A program made the translations under genes and the position numbers. Under the pieces are notes generated by a model. That model made no database searches. It was not told the DNA's origin and was given only the letters and a program-made list of their open reading frames with translations. Shown in pieces: positions 6,417-14,206 of a stretch of 54,083 bases of DNA. Source of the stretch: Tannerellaceae bacterium (lineage in GTDB: Bacteria > Bacteroidota > Bacteroidia > Bacteroidales > Tannerellaceae). The number at the start of each line of letters is the position of its first letter. The stretch's first letter is position 1. The stretch spans positions 1 to 54,083 of the forward strand of contig JAITKB010000034.1 in the NCBI GenBank assembly GCA_031278605.1, given 5' to 3'.

Positions 6417-8405
6417 TTATGGAAGGGGTATGTATTGCACGAAAGCCTCGATGGCTTCGTAGGCGGCGAGGCCCAACTGCCGGTAGAGGTCGGCCGTAGC
6501 GCGGTTGCGGTCTTCGGCGCGTTGCCAGAACAGGCGTTCGTCGTTCCCCAGGAACGGGGCGCTTTCGGCCTGCGACTGATGGCGCAGGATGGCATTCCGC
6601 TTGCTGCGCAGTTCTTCGGGGCTGATGGGCACGGCCATTTCGATGTGATCCATTTCCCATTCCGCCCAGGCCCCGCGATACATCCAGATGCGGCATTGCT
6701 TCATCCAGGCTTCATCCTTCAACTCGTCGATGGCGGCCAAGGCTGCGTCGAGGCATACCTTGTGCGTCCCGTGCGGGTCGGCCAGGTCGCCGGCTACGAA
6801 GACCTGGTCGGGCCGTATCTCCTGCAGAAAGTTGCGAACGATTTTCACATCCTCCTCGCCCAGGTCTTTCTTCTTCACCGTGCCGGTTTCGTAGAAGGGA
6901 AGGTCAAGGAAGCGGATGCGTGACTCGTTCGTGATTCCCGAATAACGTGCCGCCGCGCGGGCTTCTTCCCGTCGGATGGTGCCTTTCATGAAGAGCACAT
7001 CGTCTTTTTCCCTTTCGCCTTCCTTCTTTTCGTGGCGCAGGTAGCGGATGATTTCTTCGGCTTTCTGTCGCAGGGTTTGTTCGCCGGGCGAGTAGCGGCG
7101 GCATACGTCGCAGAGGTATTCGCAATAGCGGAGCACTTCCTCGTCGCCCACGGCAATATTGCCGGAGGTCTGATAGGCCACATACACCTCGTGTCCCTGC
7201 CGGCAAAGGCGATGGAAGGTGCCGCCCATGGAGATCACATCGTCGTCGGGATGGGGGCTGAAGATGATCACCTTTTTGGGATAAGGCAGCGCTCGTTCGG
7301 GGCGATTCGAGTCCTCCGCATGGGGCTTCCCGCCCGGCCATCCGGTGATGGTGTGCTGTATGTCGTTAAATATCTTAATGTTCACGTTGTAGGCCGAGCC
7401 GTACAGGGCCAGGAGTTCTCCCAATCCGTTTTCGCTGTAATCCTTATTGGTCAGTTTCAGGATCGGCTTGCCGGTCAGCCGGCAGAGCCGGACGATGGCC
7501 CGACGTATCAGCTTATTGTCCCATTCGCAGCTTGTTACCAGCCAGGGACGGTCGATGCGCGTGAGTTGTCCGGCGGCCGTGAGGTCTATAACGGCCCGGA
7601 CGTTGCGGGCGCTTTGCAGACAGGATGCCGGCAGGCTGTCGGAGGCATTGCCTTCCACGGCTTCCCGGATGATCCCGGCTTTGCTTTCTCCCCAGGCCAT
7701 CAGGCGGATTTGCCGGGCGTTCAGCAACGTGGACATGCCCATGGTGATAACCCCGGCCGGCACATTCTCTACCGATCCGAAGATGCGGGCCGCCTCCTTG
7801 CGCGAATCGTTATCGAGCAGGATCAAACGCGTGGCGGTATTGGCGCCGGAGCCGGGACCGTTGAAACTGATATTGCCTGCATGTCCGATGCCCAGCAGGA
7901 CGGCGTCTATGCCGCCGACCCGTTTGATTTCCTGTTCGTAGTGGAGGCAAAAATCCAGAAGGTGTTCCTTGGGCATAAACCCGTCGGGGGAATAAATGTT
8001 TTCGGGCAACACATCCACATGATCCAGGAAATAATCCTTCAGGTAAGCCAAGTTGCTGTAAGCCTCCGAGCTAAGCGGGTAAAACTCATAGAGGTTAAAC
8101 ACGATTACGTTCCGGAAGCTGAGTTGTTCTTCCCTGTGCAGGCGGATCCATTCCCTGAAAACGCTTTGCGGGGTCCGTCCTCCCGGCAGGGCCAGGACGA
8201 AGGCTTGGTGGTTGGTTTGTTTTTCGCGGATTTGCGCCGCGATTTCTCCGGCAATAAGCCGTGAGCCTTCGTCGGTGGATTCGCACACCAGGGTAGGGAT
8301 CTTTTCAAAGCGGGTGACTACCGACTGTTCGTAGTCATTGGCCGGACGATAATACCGCGCAGGTATTCGTGTGAGTGAAATCCGGGAACTTAAATTTGTT
8401 TTCAT
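6417..8405 (-). CDS. Glucosamine-6-phosphate deaminase-like / PIG-L deacetylase fusion
   Basis: A 662-residue two-domain protein. Residues about 30-290 resemble NagB (LALPGGRTPQSVFREW, GIGHAGNISFNGPGS), and residues about 375-640 form a PIG-L/LmbE de-N-acetylase with the zinc motif PHPDDDVI and a second motif DPHGTH. The same fusion occurs in Bacteroides genomes. The NagB half looks catalytically altered: the usual MDEY around the catalytic Asp reads LYEFY, and the GDGH motif carrying the catalytic His reads HAGN, so deamination activity is doubtful while the deacetylase half looks intact. It probably acts in the cytoplasm on an N-acetylated sugar; no signal peptide is seen. Confidence 0.85.
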   Translation of the reverse strand: MKTNLSSRISLTRIPARYYRPANDYEQSVVTRFEKIPTLVCESTDEGSRLIAGEIAAQIREKQTNHQAFVLALPGGRTPQSVFREWIRLHREEQLSFRNVIVFNLYEFYPLSSEAYSNLAYLKDYFLDHVDVLPENIYSPDGFMPKEHLLDFCLHYEQEIKRVGGIDAVLLGIGHAGNISFNGPGSGANTATRLILLDNDSRKEAARIFGSVENVPAGVITMGMSTLLNARQIRLMAWGESKAGIIREAVEGNASDSLPASCLQSARNVRAVIDLTAAGQLTRIDRPWLVTSCEWDNKLIRRAIVRLCRLTGKPILKLTNKDYSENGLGELLALYGSAYNVNIKIFNDIQHTITGWPGGKPHAEDSNRPERALPYPKKVIIFSPHPDDDVISMGGTFHRLCRQGHEVYVAYQTSGNIAVGDEEVLRYCEYLCDVCRRYSPGEQTLRQKAEEIIRYLRHEKKEGEREKDDVLFMKGTIRREEARAAARYSGITNESRIRFLDLPFYETGTVKKKDLGEEDVKIVRNFLQEIRPDQVFVAGDLADPHGTHKVCLDAALAAIDELKDEAWMKQCRIWMYRGAWAEWEMDHIEMAVPISPEELRSKRNAILRHQSQAESAPFLGNDERLFWQRAEDRNRATADLYRQLGLAAYEAIEAFVQYIPLP

Positions 8406-8437
8406 TATGCGTTGCTTTTTTATTATTTATCGGGAAG

Positions 8438-8445
8438 CAAAAGTA
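8438..8445 (-). promoter_or_regulatory. -7 box for the NagB/PIG-L fusion gene
   Basis: On the minus strand this reads TACTTTTG, matching TAnnTTTG, 33 bases before the start codon at 8405. No -33 box is clear. Confidence 0.45.
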
Positions 8446-8488
8446 ATAAAAAAAAGACGAGGCCTCCCCCGCGTTGGGGGGATGGGGG

Positions 8489-8597
8489 CTATTCCTTCCA
8501 AATGCAGTGAATGGGGTAGTGCTTAATCAAATGGGCTGGTTCAACAGGAAGGATCTCAAAACCAGATATACGCTTGTGTGTCTATCAGCAATCTCAT
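8489..8597 (-). pseudogene. Remnant of a PIN-domain (VapC-type) toxin gene
   Basis: The minus strand starts with an ATG that overlaps the antitoxin stop (ATGA) and encodes MRLLIDTQAYIWF, the typical N-terminus of VapC toxins including the first active-site Asp, then hits a TGA. One base shifted, the frame continues as GFEILPVEPAHLIKHYPIH, which resembles the middle of the same toxin family, and ends at 8489. The part between (roughly 50 or more residues) and the C-terminus with the remaining catalytic residues are missing. This looks like an internal deletion plus frameshift. It is too short for the ORF track. Confidence 0.7.
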
Positions 8598-8815
8598 TCG
8601 ATGTAATCTTTCAAGTCATCCGGTGTGTCATTGAAATCGTCGCTCATCCAGGTAACCGTACCTTTCATGCAGCCGAAAAAAGGTTTGCCGGGTTTATCCG
8701 TTTGGTACTTTTGCGACAAAAATTCGATGTAATCCGATAGCTCATGCTGCACTCTCGGCGGGAGTTGATGTATCCTTTTATACAGTGTATCCGTCACGGG
8801 GTTTTCCGATATCAT
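8594..8815 (-). CDS. DUF2281-type antitoxin (VapB-like)
   Basis: A 73-residue protein with the DUF2281 pattern: a short helix region (LYKRIHQLPPRVQHELSDYIEFLSQ) and a C-terminal GCMKGTVTWMSDDFNDTPDD segment of the kind that neutralises VapC toxins. The start at 8815 is chosen because a good promoter ends shortly before it. The track ORF starting at 9082 only adds frame read through the 22-bp repeat array. The gene looks intact, whereas its downstream partner is broken, so it may be a leftover or a solitary antitoxin. Confidence 0.72.
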   Translation of the reverse strand: MISENPVTDTLYKRIHQLPPRVQHELSDYIEFLSQKYQTDKPGKPFFGCMKGTVTWMSDDFNDTPDDLKDYIE

Positions 8816-8842
8816 ATCCGTATTCTTTAAATGTATTTGATA

Positions 8843-8874
8843 CAAAGATAAGTCTTGCCTGGGGTTGCTGCAAA
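8843..8874 (-). promoter_or_regulatory. Promoter of the antitoxin gene
   Basis: On the minus strand, TTTG (8874-8871) is followed after 20 bases by TATCTTTG (8850-8843), matching the Bacteroidota -33/-7 pair. The -33 box lies inside the edge of the 22-bp repeat array, so the array could influence this promoter. Confidence 0.6.
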
Positions 8875-8997
8875 TTCGCAGCCGAGCGACTGCGATTTCG
8901 CAGCCGGGCGGCTGCGATTTCGCAGCCGAGCGACTGCGATTTCGCAGCCGAGCGGCTGCAAGTTCGCAGCCGAGCGGCTGCGAATTCGCAGCAAACC
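8862..8997. repeat. 22-bp tandem array A with palindromic core
   Basis: Units beginning TTCGCAG fall at 8875, 8897, 8919, 8941, 8963 and 8985, an exact 22-bp period, with five full units and a partial sixth. The core GCAGCCGAGCGGCTGC is a near-perfect dyad; in the second unit the arms are GCAGCCG and CGGCTGC. The outer edges of the array are near inverted copies of each other (GTTGCTGC at the left, GCAGCAAAC at the right). All frames through it stay open, which creates spurious ORFs in the track. It lies between the divergent antitoxin and PlsC-like genes, in a 291-base gap without other genes. Confidence 0.9.
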
Positions 8998-9017
8998 GAA
9001 GCCGCGGGACGCAGGCG

Positions 9018-9037
9018 GGGAAAAGCCGGCTTTTCCC
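9018..9037. repeat. 20-bp perfect palindrome
   Basis: GGGAAAAGCC followed directly by GGCTTTTCCC, a perfect self-complementary sequence between array A and the acyltransferase promoter. It could be a regulator site or a small hairpin. Confidence 0.6.
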
Positions 9038-9047
9038 ACGAAAGACG

Positions 9048-9078
9048 TTGGCAGGAAAACGAAAAAGATCTAATTTTA
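9048..9078 (+). promoter_or_regulatory. Possible promoter of the PlsC-like gene
   Basis: TTG at 9048 is followed after 20 bases by TAATTTTA, one mismatch from TAnnTTTG, 28 bases before the start codon at 9107. Confidence 0.35.
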
Positions 9079-9106
9079 CCACCCGTAATTAATCCTCAGA
9101 TATCGA

Positions 9107-9850
9107 ATGACACGCACAATTTACCCGGTATACTTCTGGGTGTTTTTCTTACCCGTTTTTTTGGTTCTTACCCTGCTTACGGCCCTGGTTACCCTCGCAG
9201 GCTGTTTGCTGGGAGGCAAACGCATCTTTTCCTATTACCCGGGGATGCTCTGGTCGCGAACGGTTTGCGCCCTGGCGCTCTGCCCCGTCAAGGTGAGCGG
9301 ACGCGAACATATCCGAAGGAATCAATCCTATGTCTTTGTGTCGAATCACCAGGGGGCTTTCGACATTTTCCTTATCTATGGCTTCCTGGGCGTTCCCGTT
9401 AAATGGATGATGAAGGCAGGACTTCGCAAAATACCCCTGGTGGGCGCCGCCTGCCGGGCTGCCGGGTTTATTTTTGTGGAACATTCCACGCCCCAGGCGG
9501 CGGCCCGCAGCGTGAAAGAAGCCGAAGTCTCACTCCAAAAAGGCGCTTCCATAGCCATATTCCCGGAAGGCTCGCGCACGCCCAACGGACGAATGCAACG
9601 CTTCAAGAAAGGAGCCTTCCAAATCGCTGCCGACCTGCATCTGCCCATCCTGCCCATCACCCTGAACGGCCCTTACCGCGTCTTGCCCATCGGGGCCCTG
9701 AGGGTGAAACCGCACCGCATGGAAATGATTATCCACCCTCCCCTTGCCACCCAGGACCGCACCCGGCAAGGAGCCAGGGAATTGCAGGAATTAGCCGAAC
9801 AAACCCAGGCCGTCATTGCCTCGGCCCTGTGGCCGGAGTTCCTCCCTTAG
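9107..9850 (+). CDS. plsC: 1-acyl-glycerol-3-phosphate acyltransferase (PlsC family)
   Basis: A 247-residue membrane-associated enzyme that should transfer an acyl chain to lysophosphatidic acid in phospholipid synthesis. An N-terminal hydrophobic helix (residues about 8-36) is followed by the catalytic motif NHQGAFD (His 81, Asp 86) and the substrate-binding motif FPEGSRT around residue 150. A second PlsC-family gene lies at 31567. The stop codon overlaps the stop of the convergent Wzi-like gene. Confidence 0.88.
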   Translation: MTRTIYPVYFWVFFLPVFLVLTLLTALVTLAGCLLGGKRIFSYYPGMLWSRTVCALALCPVKVSGREHIRRNQSYVFVSNHQGAFDIFLIYGFLGVPVKWMMKAGLRKIPLVGAACRAAGFIFVEHSTPQAAARSVKEAEVSLQKGASIAIFPEGSRTPNGRMQRFKKGAFQIAADLHLPILPITLNGPYRVLPIGALRVKPHRMEMIIHPPLATQDRTRQGARELQELAEQTQAVIASALWPEFLP

Positions 9851-11322
9851 AAGTTTCCCCTGGCAACCCCGAAGCCGAAGCCGAGGGTTTGACCCGTAAA
9901 CTCCCCCGCGTCGGCAGCCAGGCTGCCCGTAAAGCGCCACCCCGGAAGACGGGAGGGGCGGAAGCCGATCTCCACCAGGGCCGAAAGACCCTTGCGGTTG
10001 TTCAGGAACGGACGATAGGGCGTCCCCCAGGAATCCATCCCGGTGAACAGCACCCGATAGGCCAGGGGAGAGGAAAGCCGGCCGGAGAATCCGAGATGCC
10101 AGGCGTACACCCGGATGTTCCGGAAGCCCGGCGAACCGTCGGTATTGTACTCCGGCGAAGGAAGAAGCGGGCTGCCGAGGCTGCGGTTGAAGTAAGACAG
10201 GCCCGTGGTGTACTCCTGGTTGTTATAATAGCGGTCGGCCCCGCCGCCTATGCCCGGATAGGCCTCGTGGTCGAAGGCAATGAAGTGCAATGAACCGCTT
10301 TGGTTGCGCGTGTCCAAACATTCCACAAGGAGTTTCTGCAACAAAGGCCGGCCTTCAAGCTCCAAACCAATACCCCACAGGCCGTCCCTCCCGTTGAGGA
10401 AGATCATCCCCGATTTGTCTTCAAAGTAATGCTGGTGGTAGGCTTGCAGGGCCCAATGCTCCCGTTTGTAGGTCAGCCGGATGTCGTAGGAGCCGTATTG
10501 ATTGCCCAGGGCATTGCTCCGGTCCATTTCCGAGGCCTCTTCGCTGCCCGCCATCCCGGCTACAACCCGGAGGAAATCGGCGGGCGACTGAGGTTGCCGT
10601 CCCACAGCCGGGTCGGTGGACGTCCCCCCCCACTGCACGCCGTGCTGCATCCCCAACTCCAAAAACAACGCAAGGCGACCCGGCGACCCGATCCGGAAGA
10701 AAATCGCCTTGTGATGCCACAGGATATCCTTTATATAGACCTGTTGGTCGCCGACAAACCAAGCCAGGTAATCCCTGTCGAAGGATCGACCGAGGGAGAA
10801 ATCCCCTTTCACCGCCAGCCTTCCGCCGGTTTTCGGCACCGGGGCATAATCCGGCAAACGGAGCTCGACCTTGGGAATGGGACGGGCATTGGAGGAGAAA
10901 ACCATATCGCCCGAACTGAGGCTTTTCTCCCATAAGCCTCCGCCCTCTTCCCTGCTCCCCAGGGTGAATGAAAGGGAACGATACCTCAGCTCGGCGTAAA
11001 GCTGCCGGACAAATACCTTCCGGTAACGAGGCGCCGCCAGGGCCAAATCCACGCCTGCCTCCCAACGGAATCCCCCACCCGGCAAACCCCCGTAGCTCAA
11101 TCCGGCGCTCATATACCCGTTGCCGGCCGGCAAAGGCACCAGCCCGTAGCGGTTGCTCACCAACCAGAAAGGCGTGTATCGCCCCGAAGCCGCCGAGGTG
11201 AACATCTCGGTCTTATAAAGAAGTCTTCCCGGAGGATTCTCCGTCTGGGCAAAACCCGGAAGGGTTGCCCCCAAGGCCAGGGCCAGGGCCAGGGCTAATG
11301 CTGTAAAATGCTTGCTGTTCAT
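9847..11322 (-). CDS. Capsule-assembly Wzi-family outer-membrane protein
   Basis: A 491-residue exported protein with a signal peptide (hydrophobic Leu/Ala run ending GFAQ) and alternating amphipathic strands and aromatic residues typical of an outer-membrane beta-barrel. It matches the Bacteroidota Wzi-type proteins (segments SAASGRYTPFWLVSNRYG and LYAELRYRSLSFTLGSRE); Wzi helps attach or organise capsule at the cell surface. The start at 11322 is preferred over 11361, because the latter falls inside the predicted -7 box. The stop overlaps that of plsC, leaving no room for a separate terminator. Confidence 0.75.
   Translation of the reverse strand: MNSKHFTALALALALALGATLPGFAQTENPPGRLLYKTEMFTSAASGRYTPFWLVSNRYGLVPLPAGNGYMSAGLSYGGLPGGGFRWEAGVDLALAAPRYRKVFVRQLYAELRYRSLSFTLGSREEGGGLWEKSLSSGDMVFSSNARPIPKVELRLPDYAPVPKTGGRLAVKGDFSLGRSFDRDYLAWFVGDQQVYIKDILWHHKAIFFRIGSPGRLALFLELGMQHGVQWGGTSTDPAVGRQPQSPADFLRVVAGMAGSEEASEMDRSNALGNQYGSYDIRLTYKREHWALQAYHQHYFEDKSGMIFLNGRDGLWGIGLELEGRPLLQKLLVECLDTRNQSGSLHFIAFDHEAYPGIGGGADRYYNNQEYTTGLSYFNRSLGSPLLPSPEYNTDGSPGFRNIRVYAWHLGFSGRLSSPLAYRVLFTGMDSWGTPYRPFLNNRKGLSALVEIGFRPSRLPGWRFTGSLAADAGEFTGQTLGFGFGVARGNF
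11275..11295. repeat. Hexanucleotide repeat within the Wzi signal peptide
   Basis: Three perfect copies of GGCCAG plus a partial one encode the alternating Leu-Ala run of the signal peptide. Copy-number change would alter signal-peptide length by two residues without a frameshift. Confidence 0.7.
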
Positions 11323-11358
11323 GCCGTTTCTTCTAGTGTTTCCAATAGTGTTTCCAAG

Positions 11359-11366
11359 CAAAGGTA
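11359..11366 (-). promoter_or_regulatory. -7 box for the Wzi-like gene
   Basis: Reads TACCTTTG on the minus strand, 37 bases before the start at 11322. It argues against the longer ORF start at 11361. Confidence 0.5.
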
Positions 11367-11439
11367 AACAAATCGCCCGGGAGGGATACAGGGCTGGAAA
11401 TTAAAATGATTCCCAGGCTGATGATATCCCTTTTTTTTA

Positions 11440-11447
11440 TAGTTTTG
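11440..11447 (+). promoter_or_regulatory. -7 box for the exported oxidoreductase gene
   Basis: TAGTTTTG matches TAnnTTTG and lies 47 bases before the start codon at 11494. Confidence 0.45.
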
Positions 11448-11493
11448 CCTCAGATAGCCCTGTGGCGATTACTAACTTTTAAATCTATATCTC

Positions 11494-12780
11494 ATGAATC
11501 GAAGGAAATTTATCCGAAATGGAGCATTTACTATGGCCGCATTTACCATCCTCCCCCGCCGGGTTTTGGGCGGCGGTCGCTTTCTCGCTCCGAGCGACCA
11601 ACTGAATCTGGGTATTATCGGTTGCGGCTCACAAGGCCGCTGGACGTTAGCCCCCGAATTTGCCAAACGCGCCAACCTGATTGCCGCCGCCGACTGCGAA
11701 TCGCGCCGCTTGCAATCCATGCAGGAAATCGTGGAAAAAGAAACGGAAAAGGCCAAGGGAAAAGCCTACAAAGGCTTCAAACAATACGCCGATTACAAGG
11801 AGATTCTCGCCCGCCGGGATATTGACGCCGTGATCATTTGCACGCCCGATTTCTGGCACGCGATACAAACCATTGAAGCCTGCCGCGCAGGAAAAGATGT
11901 GTACGTGGAAAAACCCATGTCGCACAGCATCGAAGAAGGTCGAGCCATGGTCCATGCCGTAAAGAAATACAACCGGGTGTTGCAGGTTGGGAATATGCAG
12001 CGCTCCTGGCGCAACTTCCGCCATGCCTGTGAGCTGGTCCGCAACGGATACATCGGCGAGGTAAAAGCAATCCGGGTCTCCGTGGGTCCTCCTCCCGTGA
12101 AATACGATTTGCCCGCCCAACCCGTTCCGCCCACGCTGAATTGGGAACAGTGGATTGGCCCTGCGCCCATGAATCCCTACAACGAGGAACTCGCCCCCGC
12201 CATGGAACTACGGGTGTATCCCAACTGGAGAAACTACAAGGAATACGGCGGAGGCATGGTGGCCGACTGGGGCGCTCACATGTTCGACATCGCACAATGG
12301 GCCATGGGAATGGACGATTCGGGGCCGATAGAATTTATCCCTGCCGAGCCGGAACGCCGCATCCCCCTCACCATGCGCTATGCCAACGGGACCGTGATGA
12401 GCCACGAACGCTTCCGGGAATCGGAAGGAAATGCGGTTCGCTTTATCGGGAGCGACGGGGTGATAGACATCAGCCGGAGCTTCCTGGATACGATCCCGGC
12501 CAAACTTCAGGAACAGGTAATTGGAGAGAACGAAATCAAACTTTACCGGAGCGACGACCATTACAACGACTTCCTGAATGCCATCAAAACACGCCGACAA
12601 CCCCTCAGCACCGTAGAGATCGGACACCGTACGGCATCGTTGTGTCAGGTGGTGAACATTTGCTATGAGTTGAACCGTAAATTGACGTGGAATCCGGAGA
12701 AGGAAGAGTTCTTCCTGGACAGCGAGGCGAACAAACTCCGTAGCGCCCCCTTGCGTGCCCCTTATTCCCTGGAAATATAA
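11494..12780 (+). CDS. Gfo/Idh/MocA-family oxidoreductase, Tat-exported
   Basis: A 428-residue NAD(P)-dependent oxidoreductase. It begins with a twin-arginine signal (NRRKFIRNGAF), then the Rossmann motif GIIGCGSQGRW and the family motif VEKPMS carrying the catalytic Lys. The family oxidises or reduces sugar hydroxyls; exported Bacteroidota members with DUF1080 partners take part in a 3-keto-glycoside pathway for glycan breakdown. It stands alone between its own promoter and a strong terminator, with a DUF1080 gene about 2.3 kb away. The sugar substrate cannot be read from the sequence. Confidence 0.85.
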   Translation: MNRRKFIRNGAFTMAAFTILPRRVLGGGRFLAPSDQLNLGIIGCGSQGRWTLAPEFAKRANLIAAADCESRRLQSMQEIVEKETEKAKGKAYKGFKQYADYKEILARRDIDAVIICTPDFWHAIQTIEACRAGKDVYVEKPMSHSIEEGRAMVHAVKKYNRVLQVGNMQRSWRNFRHACELVRNGYIGEVKAIRVSVGPPPVKYDLPAQPVPPTLNWEQWIGPAPMNPYNEELAPAMELRVYPNWRNYKEYGGGMVADWGAHMFDIAQWAMGMDDSGPIEFIPAEPERRIPLTMRYANGTVMSHERFRESEGNAVRFIGSDGVIDISRSFLDTIPAKLQEQVIGENEIKLYRSDDHYNDFLNAIKTRRQPLSTVEIGHRTASLCQVVNICYELNRKLTWNPEKEEFFLDSEANKLRSAPLRAPYSLEI

Positions 12781-12791
12781 AAAAACGAAAA

Positions 12792-12817
12792 CCCGGTTTC
12801 CTGAAAAAGGAACCGGG
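12792..12817 (+). terminator. Hairpin after the oxidoreductase gene
   Basis: CCCGGTTTCC and GGAACCGGG form a GC-rich stem around an A-rich loop, 11 bases after the stop codon. It has no U-run of its own and sits directly before the stronger hairpin at 12826. Confidence 0.55.
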
Positions 12818-12825
12818 CCGAAATG

Positions 12826-12866
12826 AAAACAAGAGCAATTGAATCCGATTCAATCGCTCTTGTTTT
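12826..12866. terminator. Bidirectional terminator between convergent genes
   Basis: A 19-bp stem with one mismatch (arms starting AAAACAAGAGC and ending GCTCTTGTTTT, loop CCG) has T-runs on both strands. It lies between the converging oxidoreductase and bactofilin genes and can end transcription from both. Confidence 0.85.
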
Positions 12867-12876
12867 TCGCACATAA

Positions 12877-13350
12877 TTAATCTTCGCTATTGAACGTGCG
12901 ACCCGGCCCAAGGGTGAAGCCGTCGACAGGTAGGAGATTGTTTGTCGACGAACCTGAGTTAACAGGTAAGCTCATATCCGTTTCCGTATCGGCATCATTC
13001 AGGAGCATGTTACATGTTCCGGAGAACTTGGCGCTTGGTTCAACTACCAGATCCCGTGTTGTAATGATACCTTTTATAATCGCAGTAGGTTTAAGTACCA
13101 GCACCTCGCTGGTGGTGATGCTTCCAACTACCTGGCCCAGTATTTCGGCATTTACGGAGATGATATCCCCTTCAACCTGCGCCGTTGGTCCGATGACAAT
13201 TTTTCCACCACAACTGATCGTGCCTTCAATTCTTCCGTCCAGACGAAAATCACCGTCGGTCGTAACATCTCCCTTTACCGTGGTGCCATAAGCCAAAGCG
13301 TTATGCAATACACCCATAGGAGCCTCATCCGTAATAATATTTTGTACCAT
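12877..13350 (-). CDS. Bactofilin (polymer-forming cytoskeletal protein)
   Basis: A 157-residue protein with the repeated beta-helix pattern of bactofilins (G-x-I-x-G-x-V units, for example GRIEGTISCGGKIVIGPTAQ and GDIISVNAEILGQVVG) and short disordered ends. Bactofilins polymerise without nucleotides and scaffold cell-envelope or shape functions in the cytoplasm. It is monocistronic, with its own -7 box and the shared terminator at 12826. Confidence 0.88.
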   Translation of the reverse strand: MVQNIITDEAPMGVLHNALAYGTTVKGDVTTDGDFRLDGRIEGTISCGGKIVIGPTAQVEGDIISVNAEILGQVVGSITTSEVLVLKPTAIIKGIITTRDLVVEPSAKFSGTCNMLLNDADTETDMSLPVNSGSSTNNLLPVDGFTLGPGRTFNSED

Positions 13351-13384
13351 AAAATAAAGATTTTATTGTTATTTAGTGATTCAG

Positions 13385-13392
13385 CAAATATA
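13385..13392 (-). promoter_or_regulatory. -7 box for the bactofilin gene
   Basis: Reads TATATTTG on the minus strand, 35 bases before the start at 13350. Confidence 0.5.
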
Positions 13393-13534
13393 AGAATATT
13401 TTTAAACAACATGGCTTTTCCAATCTTTTTCATTAAAAATTTACAACAATCTGTTTCCAAATATCTTTTCATTTTATACAAAACCGGCAACCTCCGGGAC
13501 GGGAAAGGGCGATGCGGGGCAAAGGTGGTCTGTT

Positions 13535-14167
13535 TCAGCGGAAACAGGACCTGTTCCAGGTATATACCTTGGGGTTTTCTTTCAGGAAAGGGAGGGTTTT
13601 TTGCCTTTCTTCTTCGTTCAGATACAGGGGTGTGGCGTAGATAGCCGTCAGGGTAAGGTCTTCGGGGCTTAACCTATATTTTATTAAATGCATATCCAGA
13701 CGGGCGATGGCGTCCCGGAAGGCGTCGCTGTCGGCTTCGCCCGGATCGTTGAGGAACCATTCGGGGGGCACGGGGGTAAAGAGGGCGGAGGGATCGAGCC
13801 TTTGCCATTCGGTGGTATAGAAGGACACCCGGCTGTCGGGCGCCGGTCCTTCGATAGTCGTAACCATGCATATAATATAGGTATGGTTGATCAGAGGGAG
13901 CATTTTCAACTCCACGACGCTTCGTTCCGTCACCCGGAGCATCAGGTAGTTGTCGGTCAGTTGTTGTAGTTGGGAGTATCCTCCCATGGTATTTTGCAGG
14001 CGTGCGTCTTTTCCTGCGAGGAACAGTTCCGCCAGGTCTTTCCGCCAGGCTATTTCCAGTTGGGGAAGGTAAGCGTCGGGGATTTGCGTGAAAAGTGTTT
14101 TCATATCCTGCGCCCCTGTGCACAGGGAGCAGAGGCCGAGGAACAAGAGAAGGCTATATCGTTTCAT
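13535..14167 (-). CDS. DUF3256 family protein
   Basis: A 210-residue exported protein with a signal peptide (SLLLFLGLCSLCTGAQ). The block DMKTLFTQIPDAYLPQLEIAWRKDL is characteristic of DUF3256, a Bacteroidales family of unknown function. It follows truA after a 39-base gap, an arrangement seen in other Bacteroidales. Confidence 0.8.
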   Translation of the reverse strand: MKRYSLLLFLGLCSLCTGAQDMKTLFTQIPDAYLPQLEIAWRKDLAELFLAGKDARLQNTMGGYSQLQQLTDNYLMLRVTERSVVELKMLPLINHTYIICMVTTIEGPAPDSRVSFYTTEWQRLDPSALFTPVPPEWFLNDPGEADSDAFRDAIARLDMHLIKYRLSPEDLTLTAIYATPLYLNEEERQKTLPFLKENPKVYTWNRSCFR

Positions 14168-14206
14168 TTGAGCGTTGATTATTATTTCGTGTCCAAATAT
14201 AGCGTA

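Noticed and set aside
7032-8264. 410-codon open frame antisense to the NagB/PIG-L fusion
   Set aside because: A shadow of a strongly supported gene; no signal, motif or promoter of its own.
8785-9402. ORFs of 67-205 codons running through array A
   Set aside because: They are open only because a 22-bp repeat without stops reads through in several frames; they also overlap plsC or the antitoxin in the wrong frame.
14112-14127. CCCTGTGCACAGGG palindrome as a further copy of the GTGCAC element
   Set aside because: A single copy inside the DUF3256 signal-peptide codons with no 22-bp neighbours; one such hexamer-centred palindrome can arise by chance.
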